From assembly GCA_028023455.1 (NCBI GenBank), contig JAQFVV010006353.1, positions 2,789,135 to 2,853,134 of the forward strand: a stretch of DNA of 64,000 bases, given 5' to 3'. The stretch comes from Epiperipatus broadwayi (taxonomy: Eukaryota; Onychophora; Udeonychophora; Euonychophora; Peripatidae). Of the stretch, positions 1 to 11,040 are shown in pieces. Both the position numbers and the translations under genes were made by a program. The notes under the pieces were generated by a model. It was not told the origin of the DNA. It did not search any database and saw only the letters and a list, made by a program, of their open reading frames with translations. Each line of letters starts with the position of its first letter. Within the stretch, counting starts at the first letter, position 1.

Positions 1-365
1 AGATGCCTTTGATAAAGATGAAGATGTTAAAATGAATGAATAAGATTATTCAGATCCACCTGTAAAATAAAATAATCAAATAGCCTGCATGGGAGTTCGG
101 AGTTCATAAATTGGAGAACGATAACTGCCAGAATGGAATCCATCTGAGAACTTTACATTCCAGGATATGATACTCTACAAGTGTGGTAAATCATACTGGT
201 ATTTGATTTTACTTAATGTATAAATGATCAAATTGCATAATGTTTTTGAGTTCAATGTTATTAGAATCATAGCAAATTATTTATCTCGGTGAATGAGAAT
301 GCCGGTCACAGAATACAACAGTCTGTAATGACCTATATGGAAACTTTTTTTTTGAAAAGTGCCCT
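1..365. other. AT-rich sequence, no gene recognised
   Basis: No convincing coding, RNA or repeat signal was recognised here. Short open stretches are interrupted by stops in all frames and I could not match them to a family. Confidence 0.4.
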
Positions 366-480
366 GTGTGGTTTAGTACAGTGATAGTATCAGACACCAG
401 GGGATAAAATCCTAGAATTGATCCCAGTTCTGGTGTTTCTTGCACTCCTTATGAACTCTTGGAGCAATAGACCCATTCGA
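366..480 (+). repeat. tRNA-derived SINE-like copy
   Basis: The segment starts with a sequence close to a polymerase III A box (GTTTAGTACAGTGATAGTAT, about 371-390). About 30 bases further on is a degenerate B box (AGAATTGATCCC, near 414). This A-box/B-box spacing is that of a tRNA-derived SINE head. An AT-rich ATTT-repeat tail follows at 481-500. No clear target duplication was found, so the ends are approximate. Confidence 0.4.
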
Positions 481-574
481 TCATTTATTTATTTTATTTA
501 TACTGACATAAAAGAATAATACCAACAACATATAATTACTTTATCTTTTGTACTGCATTGCCAGATCCATATAA

Positions 575-755
575 TATTAATATCATTCATGTTCTTTATT
601 ACTTTTTACAATGCTTTTTACAAACCACTACCTATTAACGGCTTTGAAAATATAAGTAGAAGTTCTGAAGAATATTGCTGGGACAATCAAAACCATCAAT
701 AGTGGGTTGTATAAAGCACTGTAAAAAGTAATAAGGAGCATAAATAATATTAATG
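575..755. repeat. Small foldback repeat
   Basis: The left arm (about 575-630) contains CTTTATTACTTTTTACAATG. The right arm (about 700-755) contains its near reverse complement, CACTGTAAAAAGTAATAAGG. The spacer is about 70 bases. The structure resembles a hairpin MITE, but no transposase or target duplication was identified. Confidence 0.5.
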
Positions 756-1378
756 TTAACAACTAATTAATGAGTCAAACAAAACAATAGCCATCAAGTA
801 AAACGATTTAGTGCTTTTAGACATTTAAAAAGCCATTCTTTTCATCAATGATATATAGTTAAGGATACTTTAAATATTATTTTGGAATAGTACATACCAA
901 TCAATTCATTTGAAATAACACCTTTTCCACAAATAGTTAAGGAAAATATAAAAACAATTACTTTTGTCATGCTCATGCATCCACATATGTATATCATCAT
1001 CATCATTATATAATAACTGATCTACTAATTCCATGATGGTGGCTGTAGTGTAGATGAAGCACCTAAAAATTATTCTTTCCATTACTTTCTATTATATTTC
1101 AAATATTTTCAATCCTGACTATTTTGCAATGTGTTCATCTATGATAATCCTGGTCACCCCCTTTCTTTAGACTCCTTCATAATATTATATATTATAACAT
1201 TTTCAAGTGAATTAATCTGCCTTATCACATGCTCAAAATATTATATTATTCATTATTAACAGTTGCCTTGGTTCTTGTATTATAGATAAAGATCCCATTG
1301 GATGGTGCTGTTTTCACGCTAAAACTATAAAATATGAATATTCACAGGCCGTTGATTTTAATAATTTTTCTGTGCTTT
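756..1378. other. AT-rich non-coding stretch
   Basis: Nothing beyond AT-rich sequence and short ATCATC runs was recognised. Confidence 0.4.
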
Positions 1379-1898
1379 TTTGTAATGCGAAAATAAAAAC
1401 AAAACAAAATCATCTTTTTTAAATATTATTTTTTATTAACGTATACAATTTAAATGATAATAATAACTGTAAAATAAAATCAACAAATTACAATTTGATT
1501 CGTGTTTTTTATATCGTATACTTTTTAAATTGTGTTACGGCTTTTTTTTTATCAATTTTCTATCGTATATTTTTTTACTTGTGTTACGACTTTTTTTGTT
1601 GTTGTTTAACTAAAAAATAATAATCGTAATAAAAGTAAAAGTTGTTATAGTTAGATTTAGGGTTAGTTTTAGAGTTAGTTTAGGGTTAGGTTTAGGATTA
1701 CTTTTAGGGTTAGTTTAGGGTTAGGTTTAGAGTTAGTTTTAGGGTTAGTATTAGGGTTAGTTTTAGGGTTAGTTTAGGGTTAGGTTTAGGGTTAGTTTTA
1801 GGGTTAGTATTAGGGTTAGTTTTAGGGTTAGGTTTAGGGTTAGGTTTAGGGTTAGTGTTCTGTTTGTTTGTAATGCTAAAATAAAAAAAATCAAAATC
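1379..1898. repeat. Segment bracketed by short direct repeats around a telomere-like array
   Basis: TTGTAATGCGAAAATAAAAA (about 1379-1398) recurs in the same orientation as TTGTAATGCTAAAATAAAAA (about 1868-1887). These imperfect direct repeats bracket AT-rich sequence plus the TTAGGG-like array. They may mark a single repeat unit in which the array expanded. Confidence 0.4.
1651..1857 (+). repeat. Degenerate telomere-type TTAGGG minisatellite
   Basis: About 200 bases are built almost entirely of TTAGGG, TTTAGGG, TTAGTT and TTAGTATTAGGG units, making an irregular array with a higher-order unit of about 11-13 bases. TTAGGG is the common animal telomere repeat, but this array is interspersed with TTAG and TTTTAG variants and is not a clean telomere. 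The low-complexity open frames across it are artefacts of the repeat. It could be an interstitial telomeric remnant or a minisatellite that evolved independently. Confidence 0.75.
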
Positions 1899-2559
1899 GT
1901 AAGCGTACTCGGACAGAAGAAAGAAACTCAAACTTTTTTAAACAACAACAAACACATACAAATGTCTTCTTTATTTATTAAACATGTTTATAATATTTGC
2001 TTTTTATTAAATTTACAAAATAACCTGTATATTTGGACTTTTCTTACTGGATATTTTTTTCGTACCGCTCTTTTTTACTTCAAAAATATACCAGATGGTA
2101 GAATCTTCTTTGTCGCGTGGAATGTTACTAACAGTATGTAACTTGACACGTTACCTAATTGCAACTCAATAAAAACATACATATTTAACATTTACCCAAA
2201 TAAAATTTCAATACAGTATGTTGTAAAAAGTCTTATAATTATTGTTTTAAAAAATCTGAACATTTCAATAGTTTAAAATAATAAAAAAATCCAATGAAAA
2301 CAACATTTCATTACAATTCAAATACAAACTCTCTCATCAAGCTTAATTATTTTATAAACTGTGCGAATTCAGAAAATGTGATTGCTGCTTAGAGACATAC
2401 ATGCTGTACTGCGACGTAACATAGCATCCTGCATTCTGTAGCACAACAAAAAAGTTGTATTATACAAAACGCGGGTTCGAACATGTCGGCCACAGAAACA
2501 GCATTTTTATGTGTTTTTAGCACAAAAACAGCACCATAGAATGGCATCTCTAGCTATAA
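1899..2559. other. AT-rich stretch with an isolated B-box-like motif
   Basis: Mostly AT-rich sequence. At about 2470 the motif GCGGGTTCGAAC matches a polymerase III B box, but I could not identify a matching A box or tRNA fold. A SINE remnant is possible but unproven. Confidence 0.3.
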
Positions 2560-2706
2560 GATGAATATCCTTGCCCTCTCCAAAACCCATCTTTCTTAAT
2601 GCTTCATTTCAAAAGCATGACTTGCTCTCTCCTGTGCTTTTAATATCCAGATCTCACATTCATATATTGCAAGGGATCTTTTCAAAGCTATAATATACTC
2701 TTGAAC
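2560..2706 (-). pseudogene. LINE reverse transcriptase C-terminal scrap
   Basis: The minus-strand translation contains YECEIWILKAQERASHAFEM and then an in-frame stop. This resembles the segment after the RT thumb in many LINE proteins, where YGCETWTLK is followed by a helix ending in FEMKCLR. Only about 45 codons survive and there is no catalytic region, so it is a short decayed fragment whose clade cannot be fixed. Confidence 0.5.
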
Positions 2707-2770
2707 CACATACTTAGAACTGTTTTCTCATGTGGACATTAATTTTATATTTGCTTTCATTGTATAAAGA

Positions 2771-3212
2771 AGGGTGGATTAATTCTATTTTTGATCCTTT
2801 GTTCAACCTTTAGAGTGCTTTTAGTTCATAGCTTTGGGAAAAGAGTGATTTATTCTCTTTTTTCATATATCCATTGAGTTATGTTTAATTTAAAGTTTAC
2901 ACAGTAAATCTTATTCAATTAATACCATCAAGGTATTAAAGATAAGATTCTATCTCCAGCCTTGTAGAATTGATTATGAGTTTAATAACTCTTACGCACC
3001 ATATCCTGTTTGGCTGATAAATTAATTTTCACTCTGAATTACCCAACAATGTTGACAAAGACGTGCTTATAAATATCAAAGTTCCAAGAATATGTGGAAT
3101 CATTCTGTTCTTGACCCTTTGTCCAACATTTAGAGTGTTATCAATTTCATAGCCTGAGGAAGGGTGATTTACTTCTTTTATTTATATATCTAGGAATTGC
3201 ATTTAAATTTCT
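2771..3212. repeat. Two imperfect direct repeats of about 120 bp
   Basis: A block at about 2771-2890 (with CCTTTGTTCAACCTTTAGAG) recurs at about 3092-3212 (with CCTTTGTCCAACATTTAGAG) in the same orientation, with about 200 bases between. Both contain TTCATAGC and a GTGATTTA-rich tail. The origin is unknown. Confidence 0.5.
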
Positions 3213-3344
3213 TTAGCTGTTATTGTATTTAGTTTAAAAAAAAAACAAATTAAAAAATATGATTTATTAAAGAATATACATATTTTTGCTGAATACCAAA
3301 TGTATTATATATATATTGCTACATAAAAAGTGTATCCATAACAC

Positions 3345-5450
3345 AGTAGGCAACTTAGACATGGCCCAGGTGTGATCATCGATTAGTAAGATGTAAGATA
3401 CATCTTAATCCAAAACTAGAGACACAAAAATTATTAAAAAAAAAACAATACTTACAGTTGATATTCCTAATTTTCAGAAACATTCTAATCAATTTAAATT
3501 AGAACTTACAAATCGGTTTCAAGTATTAGTAGATTTTGAATATGATTCAGATTTGAATGAAATTAATATGAAACCAACTGATACACTTTTAAAAACTGCA
3601 AGGAAGATAGCTGGTAGAAAAAAGCAGCAATTGACCAATAAAATTTCTACTGAGACTAGAGAATTTATGAAGAAAAGAAGGAATATGAGGATATACAACA
3701 ATGATGCATTAAAAAAAGATTGAATATCTTGAGTTTTGTAAAATGGTGTGGAAAAGAGTTGAAAATGATATAAGAAAGTATAATTGTGAACCAGCAAGGA
3801 AATCTGTTGAAGAGAATAAAAGTCTAAAGAGTGTAAAACAACATTTTGGTATTAGTAGGAAATTTATATCTCCAATAAGAAGAAAAGATGGCATTATTAA
3901 TAAAATGAGAGATGACATCATGAAATGTGTAGAAGACTTCTATCAAGAATTATATAGTAATAATGAATAAGTGCCTCCTATACCTATTATATCTTCTGAA
4001 TTGCCCAGAATTTTGAATGAGGAAGTGAGACATGCAATTAAATTTATGAAGAAACAGAAAGCTCCAGGTAATGATGGAATTATAATTGATTTATTAAAAG
4101 AAGCAGGTGAAGAAATAGAATTTTTTTTAGCAAAGTTATATACCAAATGTCTAAATGATAAAGATGTACCAGATGATTGGAGGAATGCAGTATTAATATT
4201 AATATTTAAAAAAGGTGATAAAGAAGATATTAGAAATTATAGACCTATCAGTCTTTTATCAGTTTTATACAAAATTTTTACTAAGATAATTACAACTAGT
4301 CTACAGAAAACATTGGATTTCCACCAACCAAAAGAACAAGCTGGATTTAAAAGTGGTTTTTGTACAGTAGAACATATCCAGGTATTGAGAGAAGTTATAG
4401 AAAGGACAAATGAATATGAGTTGTCAATATGCTTAGGTTTTGTAGATTATGAAAAGACATTTGATTCTATAAACATTTCTTCAGTGATTAAAGCATTGGA
4501 TCATCAAGGTATAGATCCAGGATATTGTCATATTTTAAAGAATATTTATAAAAATGCAACAGCAACAATTAGATTACATAATGATACTAGGAAAGTCACC
4601 ATTGAGAAAGGTGTAAGACAAGGTGACTCCATATCTCCAAAACTTTTTACAGCAGTGCTGCAAGAATATTTTGTGGATTAAAATGGGAAGCTAAAGGAGT
4701 GAAAGTAAATGGAGATTATTTAAGTCATTTAGATTTTGCAGATGATGTAGTTGTTTTTGCAAATAATGCTTTAGAGTTACAGGAATGTTGCAGGAGTTAT
4801 CAGATGAAAGTAGGAAAGTAGAACTAAAAATAAATGTTAAAAAGACTAAAGTAATGTTTAATAGATTTCTCAAAATATGAAAATAAAGATTGATTATGAT
4901 GAGTTAGAAAAAGTTAACAGTTACAAATACTTTGGTCAGATTATTAATACAGATGGAAACATAATGGATGAAATTAATCATAGAATTAAACTTGGTTGGA
5001 GTGCTTTTGGTAGAAATAACTTGATACTAAAAGGAAAGATGCCAATGTGTTTGAAAAGGAAGGTTTTTAATAAATGTGTTTTGCCAGTTCTTACTTATGG
5101 ATCTGAGACATGGACACTTAATATAAGAGCAATACAGAGACTTCAGACTACACAAAGAAGTATGGAGAGATGCATGTTGGGAGTAACAAGAAGAGATCGA
5201 AAATGTAATGTATGGGTAAGAGAACAAACAGGTATTACTGACCTCATTGAAAAAATTAAAAGACTGAAGTGGAGTTGGGCTGGACATATTGTTAGAAGAG
5301 ATGATAATAGATGGACAATTGATATTTTAAACTAGATTCCAAGAGATTGTGGAGAAAAGAAGCTAAAGATAGGAAAAGATGGATTAAACTTGGAGAGACC
5401 TTCATCCTGCAGTGGATTGATGATGGTTGATGATGATGATGATGACTACA
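3345..5450 (+). pseudogene. RTE-like LINE, 5'-truncated and frameshifted
   Basis: This non-LTR retrotransposon once encoded an endonuclease and a reverse transcriptase. The endonuclease C-terminus survives at about 3370-3400, where CDHRLVR matches the catalytic SDHRLV motif of RTE endonucleases. A basic linker follows. The RT fingers and palm are at 3971-4681: a palm motif AYDxF-like box (DYEKTFDSIN) and GVRQGDSISPKLFTAVLQ. After a frameshift the catalytic FADD box appears at about 4735. The thumb and C-terminal region lie at 4877-5335 and include YGSETWTL and GHIVRRDDNRW. Breaks include a frameshift near 3730, an in-frame stop at 3968-3970, and frameshifts near 4682 and 4820. The 3' end has a very short UTR ending in a run of TGA units (about 5425-5445), as RTE elements often do. 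The first part of the endonuclease is missing. The element cannot make an intact protein. Confidence 0.78.
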
Positions 5451-5564
5451 TAAGCAAAAATTAAAATAATATACTACACATGTGGCATACTTAATTTTTT
5501 AAACTAACTTCAATTTCATAAAAACATAAATTGAAATCATATATAGGATTTATTTTTGTTTAAC

Positions 5565-6110
5565 TTTCAAATAGTACAAGTGTAGATGAAATTTGAGCAG
5601 AAGCACTGAAAACCCCCAGTGAGCCATAAATAAATTAACAATCTGTAAATGTAAATATAGAATGGATCGACCTGCATATAGCTTTTGTTCATATATAAGC
5701 ATATTCTTTACTGAAGTACCAACATGCAGAGTGTGATATGTATATACAACATAATTCCAGGACAACTACAAGCTATTCTGAAAGCACTGTAACTAATTAG
5801 AAAGAAAGGTTGAACCTTATATTTTAATAGCCTCCAAATATCAAATTAATATTCAGTTAATATGAGACTTAGCCTTTTCCTTTTAATAGTTATAGTGAAT
5901 TCAGAATAGCTTATAGTTGTCCTTAAATTACACTAGTGTATATAATCTATGCTCTGTGGGTTAGTATGTCAGTAAATGGTATACTTTTATAAGATCAAGA
6001 GCTAAATTTAGATGGGTCCATATTTACATTTATTGATGATTAGTTTACATATGGCCCACTGGGACATTTTAGTGCTTCTGCTCAAATTTCATATATATGT
6101 AATCAAGTCA
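5565..6110. repeat. Repeat family R4, inverted pair
   Basis: The left arm (about 5569-5790) reads through GAAATTTGAGCAGAAGCACT and CAGTGAGCCATA. The right arm (about 5890-6100) carries the reverse complement, TATGGCCCACTG then AGTGCTTCTGCTCAAATTTC. The same sequence family recurs at 18080-18500 and 19440-19850. Diverged arms with a short central spacer suggest a non-autonomous foldback element. There is no coding content. Confidence 0.6.
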
Positions 6111-6139
6111 TACATCTCATGACTTTTATAGCTTGTATT

Positions 6140-6215
6140 CACAAATATGTAAAATAAAGTGCATGCTAATAGCTCTAAAATAAGTTTGTTTAGACCTATT
6201 AGCACACTCTTTATT
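6140..6215. repeat. Short foldback
   Basis: AAAATAAAGTGCATGCTAAT near 6153-6172 is followed after about 20 bases by the near reverse complement ATTAGCACACTCTTTATTTT. This can form a hairpin with arms of about 25 bases. Confidence 0.5.
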
Positions 6216-6893
6216 TTATATATATATATATAGCCAAGCTGCAGCAATTATAAGAAAAAGTTAGCTGATACAATAATCCAATTAGCTCTTTCTTTGATAT
6301 ATTGCAAGTCAAAGGTATTTTATGCCAGAGATGATTACAAAAAAGTCGATCAGTACAATGCTTTGAGTAAAATTGAATGAATAACATTTTTTTAGTGTTT
6401 CATTAAGAAAATAACATATTTGCCCAATACTTAAACTACACCCATATATATATATCTTATAATTTTAAGTATCTGTGATGATCCTTGATCAAAGATATCA
6501 CATAGTGTGAATTTGTAGCTGACTGGTGATGCATTGTGGCAGTAAAAACATAAATTGCGGCCATGTTGGTTCATCTTTATCATATGTGATTCAATATAAA
6601 TAATATGACCTTTTATTTTAAATATATTTAAATATGTATTTATATTCTTATTTTCAGTAAGCTTTTATAATATCATTATATTAAAATAAAATATTTGTTT
6701 TAAAAATGTGTGAAAGTGTTTTTTAAAATCTTATTTAATTTTGATTAGGAAGCCAGAGTATTTGCCTAAAAGCAGCATGCGCATGTATTTAAAAAAAAAC
6801 AAGCTATTTATATAATAGATTATCAATCAAATCTAACATATGAGATGTTTAACGTATATATATCCTATTACAGTATTTATATTTTGATACATA
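6216..6893. other. AT-rich stretch, no gene recognised
   Basis: Contains short TA runs (6220-6232 and 6440-6455). No gene or repeat family was recognised. Confidence 0.35.
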
Positions 6894-6901
6894 CTGTATG
6901 T

Positions 6902-7297
6902 CAGGGGTCCCCAACCTTTTTGCACTTAAGAGCACATTCTATAATACTGGCCAGGTGGCGGGCACCATTTATTTTTTTCAACCAGATGGCGGGCACCATT
7001 AATTTTTTCAATGTAAATTTATAGTTGGATATTGTTAATAATACACAAAATGTACAAAAAAATATTTATTTCAAAAATAAAATTTTAACATATAATTAAC
7101 GTTTATATTTTTATGCTGTAAAAGTATAGTATGCCCTACAATTTGATTACAATATAATACAATAATTTATAAGAAATTTTAAAAATTAAATTTATTTATA
7201 TCAGATAAATAATTTTTTATCGTGTTCAGATAGCGTCAGGCACACGTAAAATGGTCTGCGGGCACGGTGCCCGCGGGCATAGGGTTGGGGACCCCTG
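6902..7297 (+). mobile_element. hAT-type MITE, copy 1
   Basis: The 396-bp element starts CAGGGGTCCCCAACC and ends with the exact inverted terminus GGTTGGGGACCCCTG. It is bracketed by the perfect 8-bp direct repeat CTGTATGT (6894-6901 and 7298-7305). CAGGGG termini and 8-bp duplications are hallmarks of hAT transposons. It is too short to encode a transposase and must have been moved in trans. A second copy lies at 8455-8843. Confidence 0.9.
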
Positions 7298-7730
7298 CTG
7301 TATGTTATTTATATAGAGTATGTGATTGTACATTTAACTGGAGAAGACAAAAAATGGACAAAAATATACTTGCACTATCTGTGTACATGAAACAATTATT
7401 TGGACAAATAGAACAATGAATGGTGATATAAATAATCTATTGGTTGGAAGCATGATTTTATTCGGAATAATCATAGATTTGTATTTTGTCTCTAAGCAAC
7501 TGAGCTTCACTGTTATTAAACTGTACAATATTTTGTATCATTTATTTTATATATATCACAGAGCATTTTATATATTAATATTTGTTTAATAATAATTACA
7601 CTAAAATAACTTCTTTCTTATTTCTTTTTATACAATGCAAACACAATATTTTGTTCAAGTAAAGTAATTCTATTTCCTTACAGTTTCGATTGTCCAGGCA
7701 TCTTCTTCAATGCTTTCAAATATTCAAATG
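7298..7730. other. AT-rich stretch between repeats
   Basis: Apart from the 3' copy of the hAT target duplication at 7298-7305, no recognised feature. Confidence 0.35.
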
Positions 7731-7853
7731 CATATGACTACACAGAAATGAAATATTTTACTATAATTATATTCTTTTTTATTAATGAAATCCAATAAAT
7801 TTCTGATTTTATAATTGTAGTAAAATATTTTATTTCTATGTAGTCGTATATAT
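7731..7853. repeat. Short foldback of about 40-bp arms
   Basis: GACTACACAGAAATGAAATA (about 7736) is mirrored by TATTTTATTTCTATGTAGTC (about 7827), with further pairing inward (TTTACTATAATTATA / TATAATTGTAGTAAA). It is probably a hairpin MITE. Confidence 0.55.
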
Positions 7854-8446
7854 TTAAATATTTTATATATCTGAAGAAAACTATAGCAGTCAAGATTATA
7901 AGAAAATAAAATTATTTGAAGAAATTAAGATATTTGCATCATATGAAGTGAAAAAAAGTGATGTCCATAATTATAATTATATAATGTTTAATATGTCTTT
8001 TATTTAAATCAAACATTGTAGCAATCAATAATAATAATACTCATATTAATATGCTAACTATATTCTTTTTATCATAAATATCACTATCTTACATACATTG
8101 TGCATCTGATAGTGAAACCTAAGATTTAAAAAAGCTATTTAAACACAATAAATAATAATGTGTGTATATGTTAACAGAAAGTGTGAAAACTGGCTTTTTA
8201 TAGAAAGCCTAGAAATTCCATACAATGTTAAAAATTGGATGTCCAAATACGAAATGTTTAGATTTTCACACATTTCATAGACATTCTATAAAATGCCAAA
8301 AGGACAATCAGCAAAATATAAAATACATCTATGTTGCAAAGACAAAATATAACTATAAGTTATCTACCCTTAATACTTAATTAATAAAAATTAATGAATA
8401 AAACTGTTAATAAATCTTATCATCAAAAATGGAAATTAATGAGATC
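7854..8446. other. AT-rich stretch, no gene recognised
   Basis: No coding, RNA or repeat signal was recognised. Confidence 0.35.
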
Positions 8447-8454
8447 CATTACCC

Positions 8455-8843
8455 CAGGGGTCCCCAACCTTTTTGCACTCAAGAGCACATTCTATAATAC
8501 CGGCCAGGTAGTGGGCACCATTTATTTTTTTCAGCCAGATGGTGGGCACTATTTATTTTTTCAATGTAAATTTATAGTTGGATATTGTTAATAATACAAA
8601 AAAAATATTTATTTCAAAAATAAAATTTTAACATATAATTAACGTATATATTTTTACGCTGTAAAAGTATAGTATGCCCTACAATTTGATTACAATATAA
8701 TACAATAATTTATAAGATATTTTAAAAATTAAATTTATTTGTATCAGATAAATAATTTTTTATCATGTTCGGATAGCGGCGGGCACATGTAAAATGGTCT
8801 GCGGGCGCCATGGTGCCTGCGGGCATAGGGTTGGGGACCCCTG
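8455..8843 (+). mobile_element. hAT-type MITE, copy 2
   Basis: This is a second copy of the element at 6902-7297 in the same orientation. It has the same CAGGGGTCCCCAACC start and matching inverted end, and scattered substitutions and small deletions inside. The flanks CATTACCC (8447-8454) and CATTACAC (8844-8851) differ at one position, consistent with an 8-bp target duplication that has since mutated. The two copies lie 1.2 kb apart at different target sites, so they are separate insertions and not a local duplication. Confidence 0.87.
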
Positions 8844-8851
8844 CATTACAC

Positions 8852-9280
8852 TGTTTTTCATATAAATTATAATAAATAATACAGAATTATTTACAACAGA
8901 TATATATATATCATTAACCAGTCAACACTCGGACAATCCCAATATCAATAACAATTTCAAACTATTATCAAGCCAACCTTTGTTTAACAACAAAGATGGA
9001 ATCCCTTTATATATACAATAGTTATACATAAAAAGTCTTTTTCTGCATCTGATTTGATGCACCTTATTTATGTAAACTAATTAAAGCAGGTGGTTCACTA
9101 TCAAGTGTTTCATAATGGAAACAAAAATAACAGCATTAACAAAATAAAGGATCAATAAAATAAAATAAAATTGTCATACAGAGATTCAATATAAGTTCAA
9201 AGAATTGATTTTATAACATAACAATATACAAGATAAATAATAAATATGCTATACAACTTTACATATAGTATCTTATATAA
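8852..9280. other. AT-rich stretch, no gene recognised
   Basis: No feature was recognised beyond short TA and AAAT runs. Confidence 0.35.
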
Positions 9281-10258
9281 TTTTCCATTCATTTTTAATT
9301 GACCAATTGTTAACTAAATTTATTGAAGTGTTACAAATATTCATACAATTATTTAAGTTATTCATAATATAATATGTTTCATCTATTTGCCTTATTTTTG
9401 GATCTTTAATGTAATTTAAAGATCTTATATTTTTGCAGCATGTATTTTATGTCCACATTTCATCTATTAATTGAATTTTTATATTTTTTGGAATCTAACT
9501 CTAACAGTTTTCTTTCCTTGCATGTCCATAAATCATATCACAATGAGCATATTAATTTTATATATATGTCCTTTTGGATTTTATATCAATTCTTAATTTA
9601 TAATTACCTATTAATTTATCCAGACTTTTACTATTTGACCATCCAATATTTATATATTTATCAATATAATTTTTGCTTTTTTTTTTTGTATTATAAATTT
9701 TAGGATAATATGAAATATATGTTTAATTTTAAAAAGCCTGCATTAAATAATACTATTTCTATATTAAAGAAATTTAATGATAGTAAGAATAGTTCAAATA
9801 AAAGATTGATCAAACTTTCACATTATCTTCAAATGTATAATACATTAATAAAAAAATAAAAATTATATTCATAAATGTATAAATAATAGATGATGAAATA
9901 GTAAAAACCTGGATAAATTAATAGCTAATTATAAATTAAGAGATACAAAATACAAAAAGGAATTCTATACAACATTAATTGTGACTATTGTAAAATATGG
10001 TTGTAAATACTTAGATGCCAACAGCCAAAGAACATTACAATGCAATTAATAGATAACATGATATCCATTCATTATTTAAAATATAAATACAAAATAGATG
10101 CTACAAAAATATTATACCTTTAAATTACATTAAAGATCTAAAAAGAAGACAAATGTATGAAATATATTATATTAAGCATAACTTAAATTATTGAATGAAT
10201 ATTTATAAAACTTAAATAAATTTAGTTAATAACTGGTTAATTAAAAATGGATGGAAAT
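9281..10258. repeat. Inverted pair of degenerate coding-derived fragments
   Basis: The segments at about 9281-9637 (minus strand) and 9890-10258 (plus strand) are diverged reverse complements of each other. Both translate to similar runs. Plus strand: NYIKDLKRRQMYEIYYIKHN, then after stops NLVNNWLIKNGWKF. Minus strand: NYIKDPKIRQIDETYYIMNN, then NLVNNWSIKNEWKI. A further run KYKKEFYTTLIVTIVKYGCK precedes this on the plus strand. The conserved reading suggests the 3' part of a retroelement ORF in opposite orientations, but I could not assign a family. Stops interrupt both copies. Confidence 0.5.
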
Positions 10259-10413
10259 TCTTTGTTGTGTGTTTATGGTTTGGTTGTTATTCGGACAGCT
10301 ATCATAACATCTGATTGGCTGTCAGATAAGTGTTATATATAATGAGCACAATGACATTTTCCAGTATCTCAATTTAATTTCAATTTCATAAATCTGTGCC
10401 TCGCAAATTAAAT
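10257..10413 (+). repeat. Direct repeat, unit 1
   Basis: About 150 bases starting AATTCTTTGTTGTGTGTTTA and including CATCTGATTGGCTGTCAGAT are repeated at 10620-10772 in the same orientation. Substitutions are few and there is one small deletion. The 200-base spacer is unrelated. This may be a duplicated MITE or a local segmental duplication. Confidence 0.7.
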
Positions 10414-10619
10414 ATTATTTACATAATTTACTGCTAGTTATATTATCTAAAAACTGCTGTATAGTAAATCGTAGGATTTCATGCTGTATGACTATAATTT
10501 AAACTCATCGGGTTAATTGTGAAGATATTTAAAGCTTCATGCTTTCAAATCTAAATACTTACAACTGGCTTAGATATATAGAAAGAAAAGTAGAGAGAAG
10601 GGTGGTCTCCCTTTTCTTG

Positions 10620-10772
10620 TAAATTCTTTGTTGTGTGTTTATGGTTTGGTTGTCATTCAGACAGCTATCATAACATCTGATTGGCTGTCAGATAAGTGTT
10701 ATAACGAGCACAATGAGATTTTCCAGTATCCCAATTTAATTTCAATGTCATCTACTGCACCTCACAAATTAC
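10620..10772 (+). repeat. Direct repeat, unit 2
   Basis: Second copy of the unit at 10257-10413. It runs directly into the TA microsatellite at 10783. Confidence 0.7.
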
Positions 10773-10781
10773 ATATTAATG

Positions 10782-10782
<1 letters not shown>

Positions 10783-10855
<73 letters not shown>
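10783..10855. repeat. (TA)n microsatellite
   Basis: A nearly pure TA run with one AATA interruption. The alternating Tyr/Ile open frame across it is an artefact. Confidence 0.95.
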
Positions 10856-11040
10856 ATGTATAGTATGTGCATTATTTATTCTGAATATTGTTCTCTTACA
10901 TAGAGTCTATTCTTTAAACTTATATTGAATGTCTAAATGATTAATTTGTTCAGTTTTATTGATATTCCATTACTGTTTTTATTTTATTTCCATTATAAAA
11001 CACTAGACAGCGCTATATCTGCAATAATTTGTTAACAATA

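Noticed and set aside
1710-1931. Open frame of Pro/Asn/Lys/Thr/Leu repeats on the minus strand
   Set aside because: It is the translation of the TTAGGG-like array, with no domain and no splice context.
8394-8591. 65-codon open frame with an FFQPDGGHYLFFQ repeat
   Set aside because: It runs into the hAT MITE and the repeated peptide comes from its internal CCATTTATTTTTTTCA repeats.
10628-10903. 91-codon open frame with Tyr/Ile repeats
   Set aside because: Most of it is a TA microsatellite read through; the start lies in a duplicated non-coding repeat.
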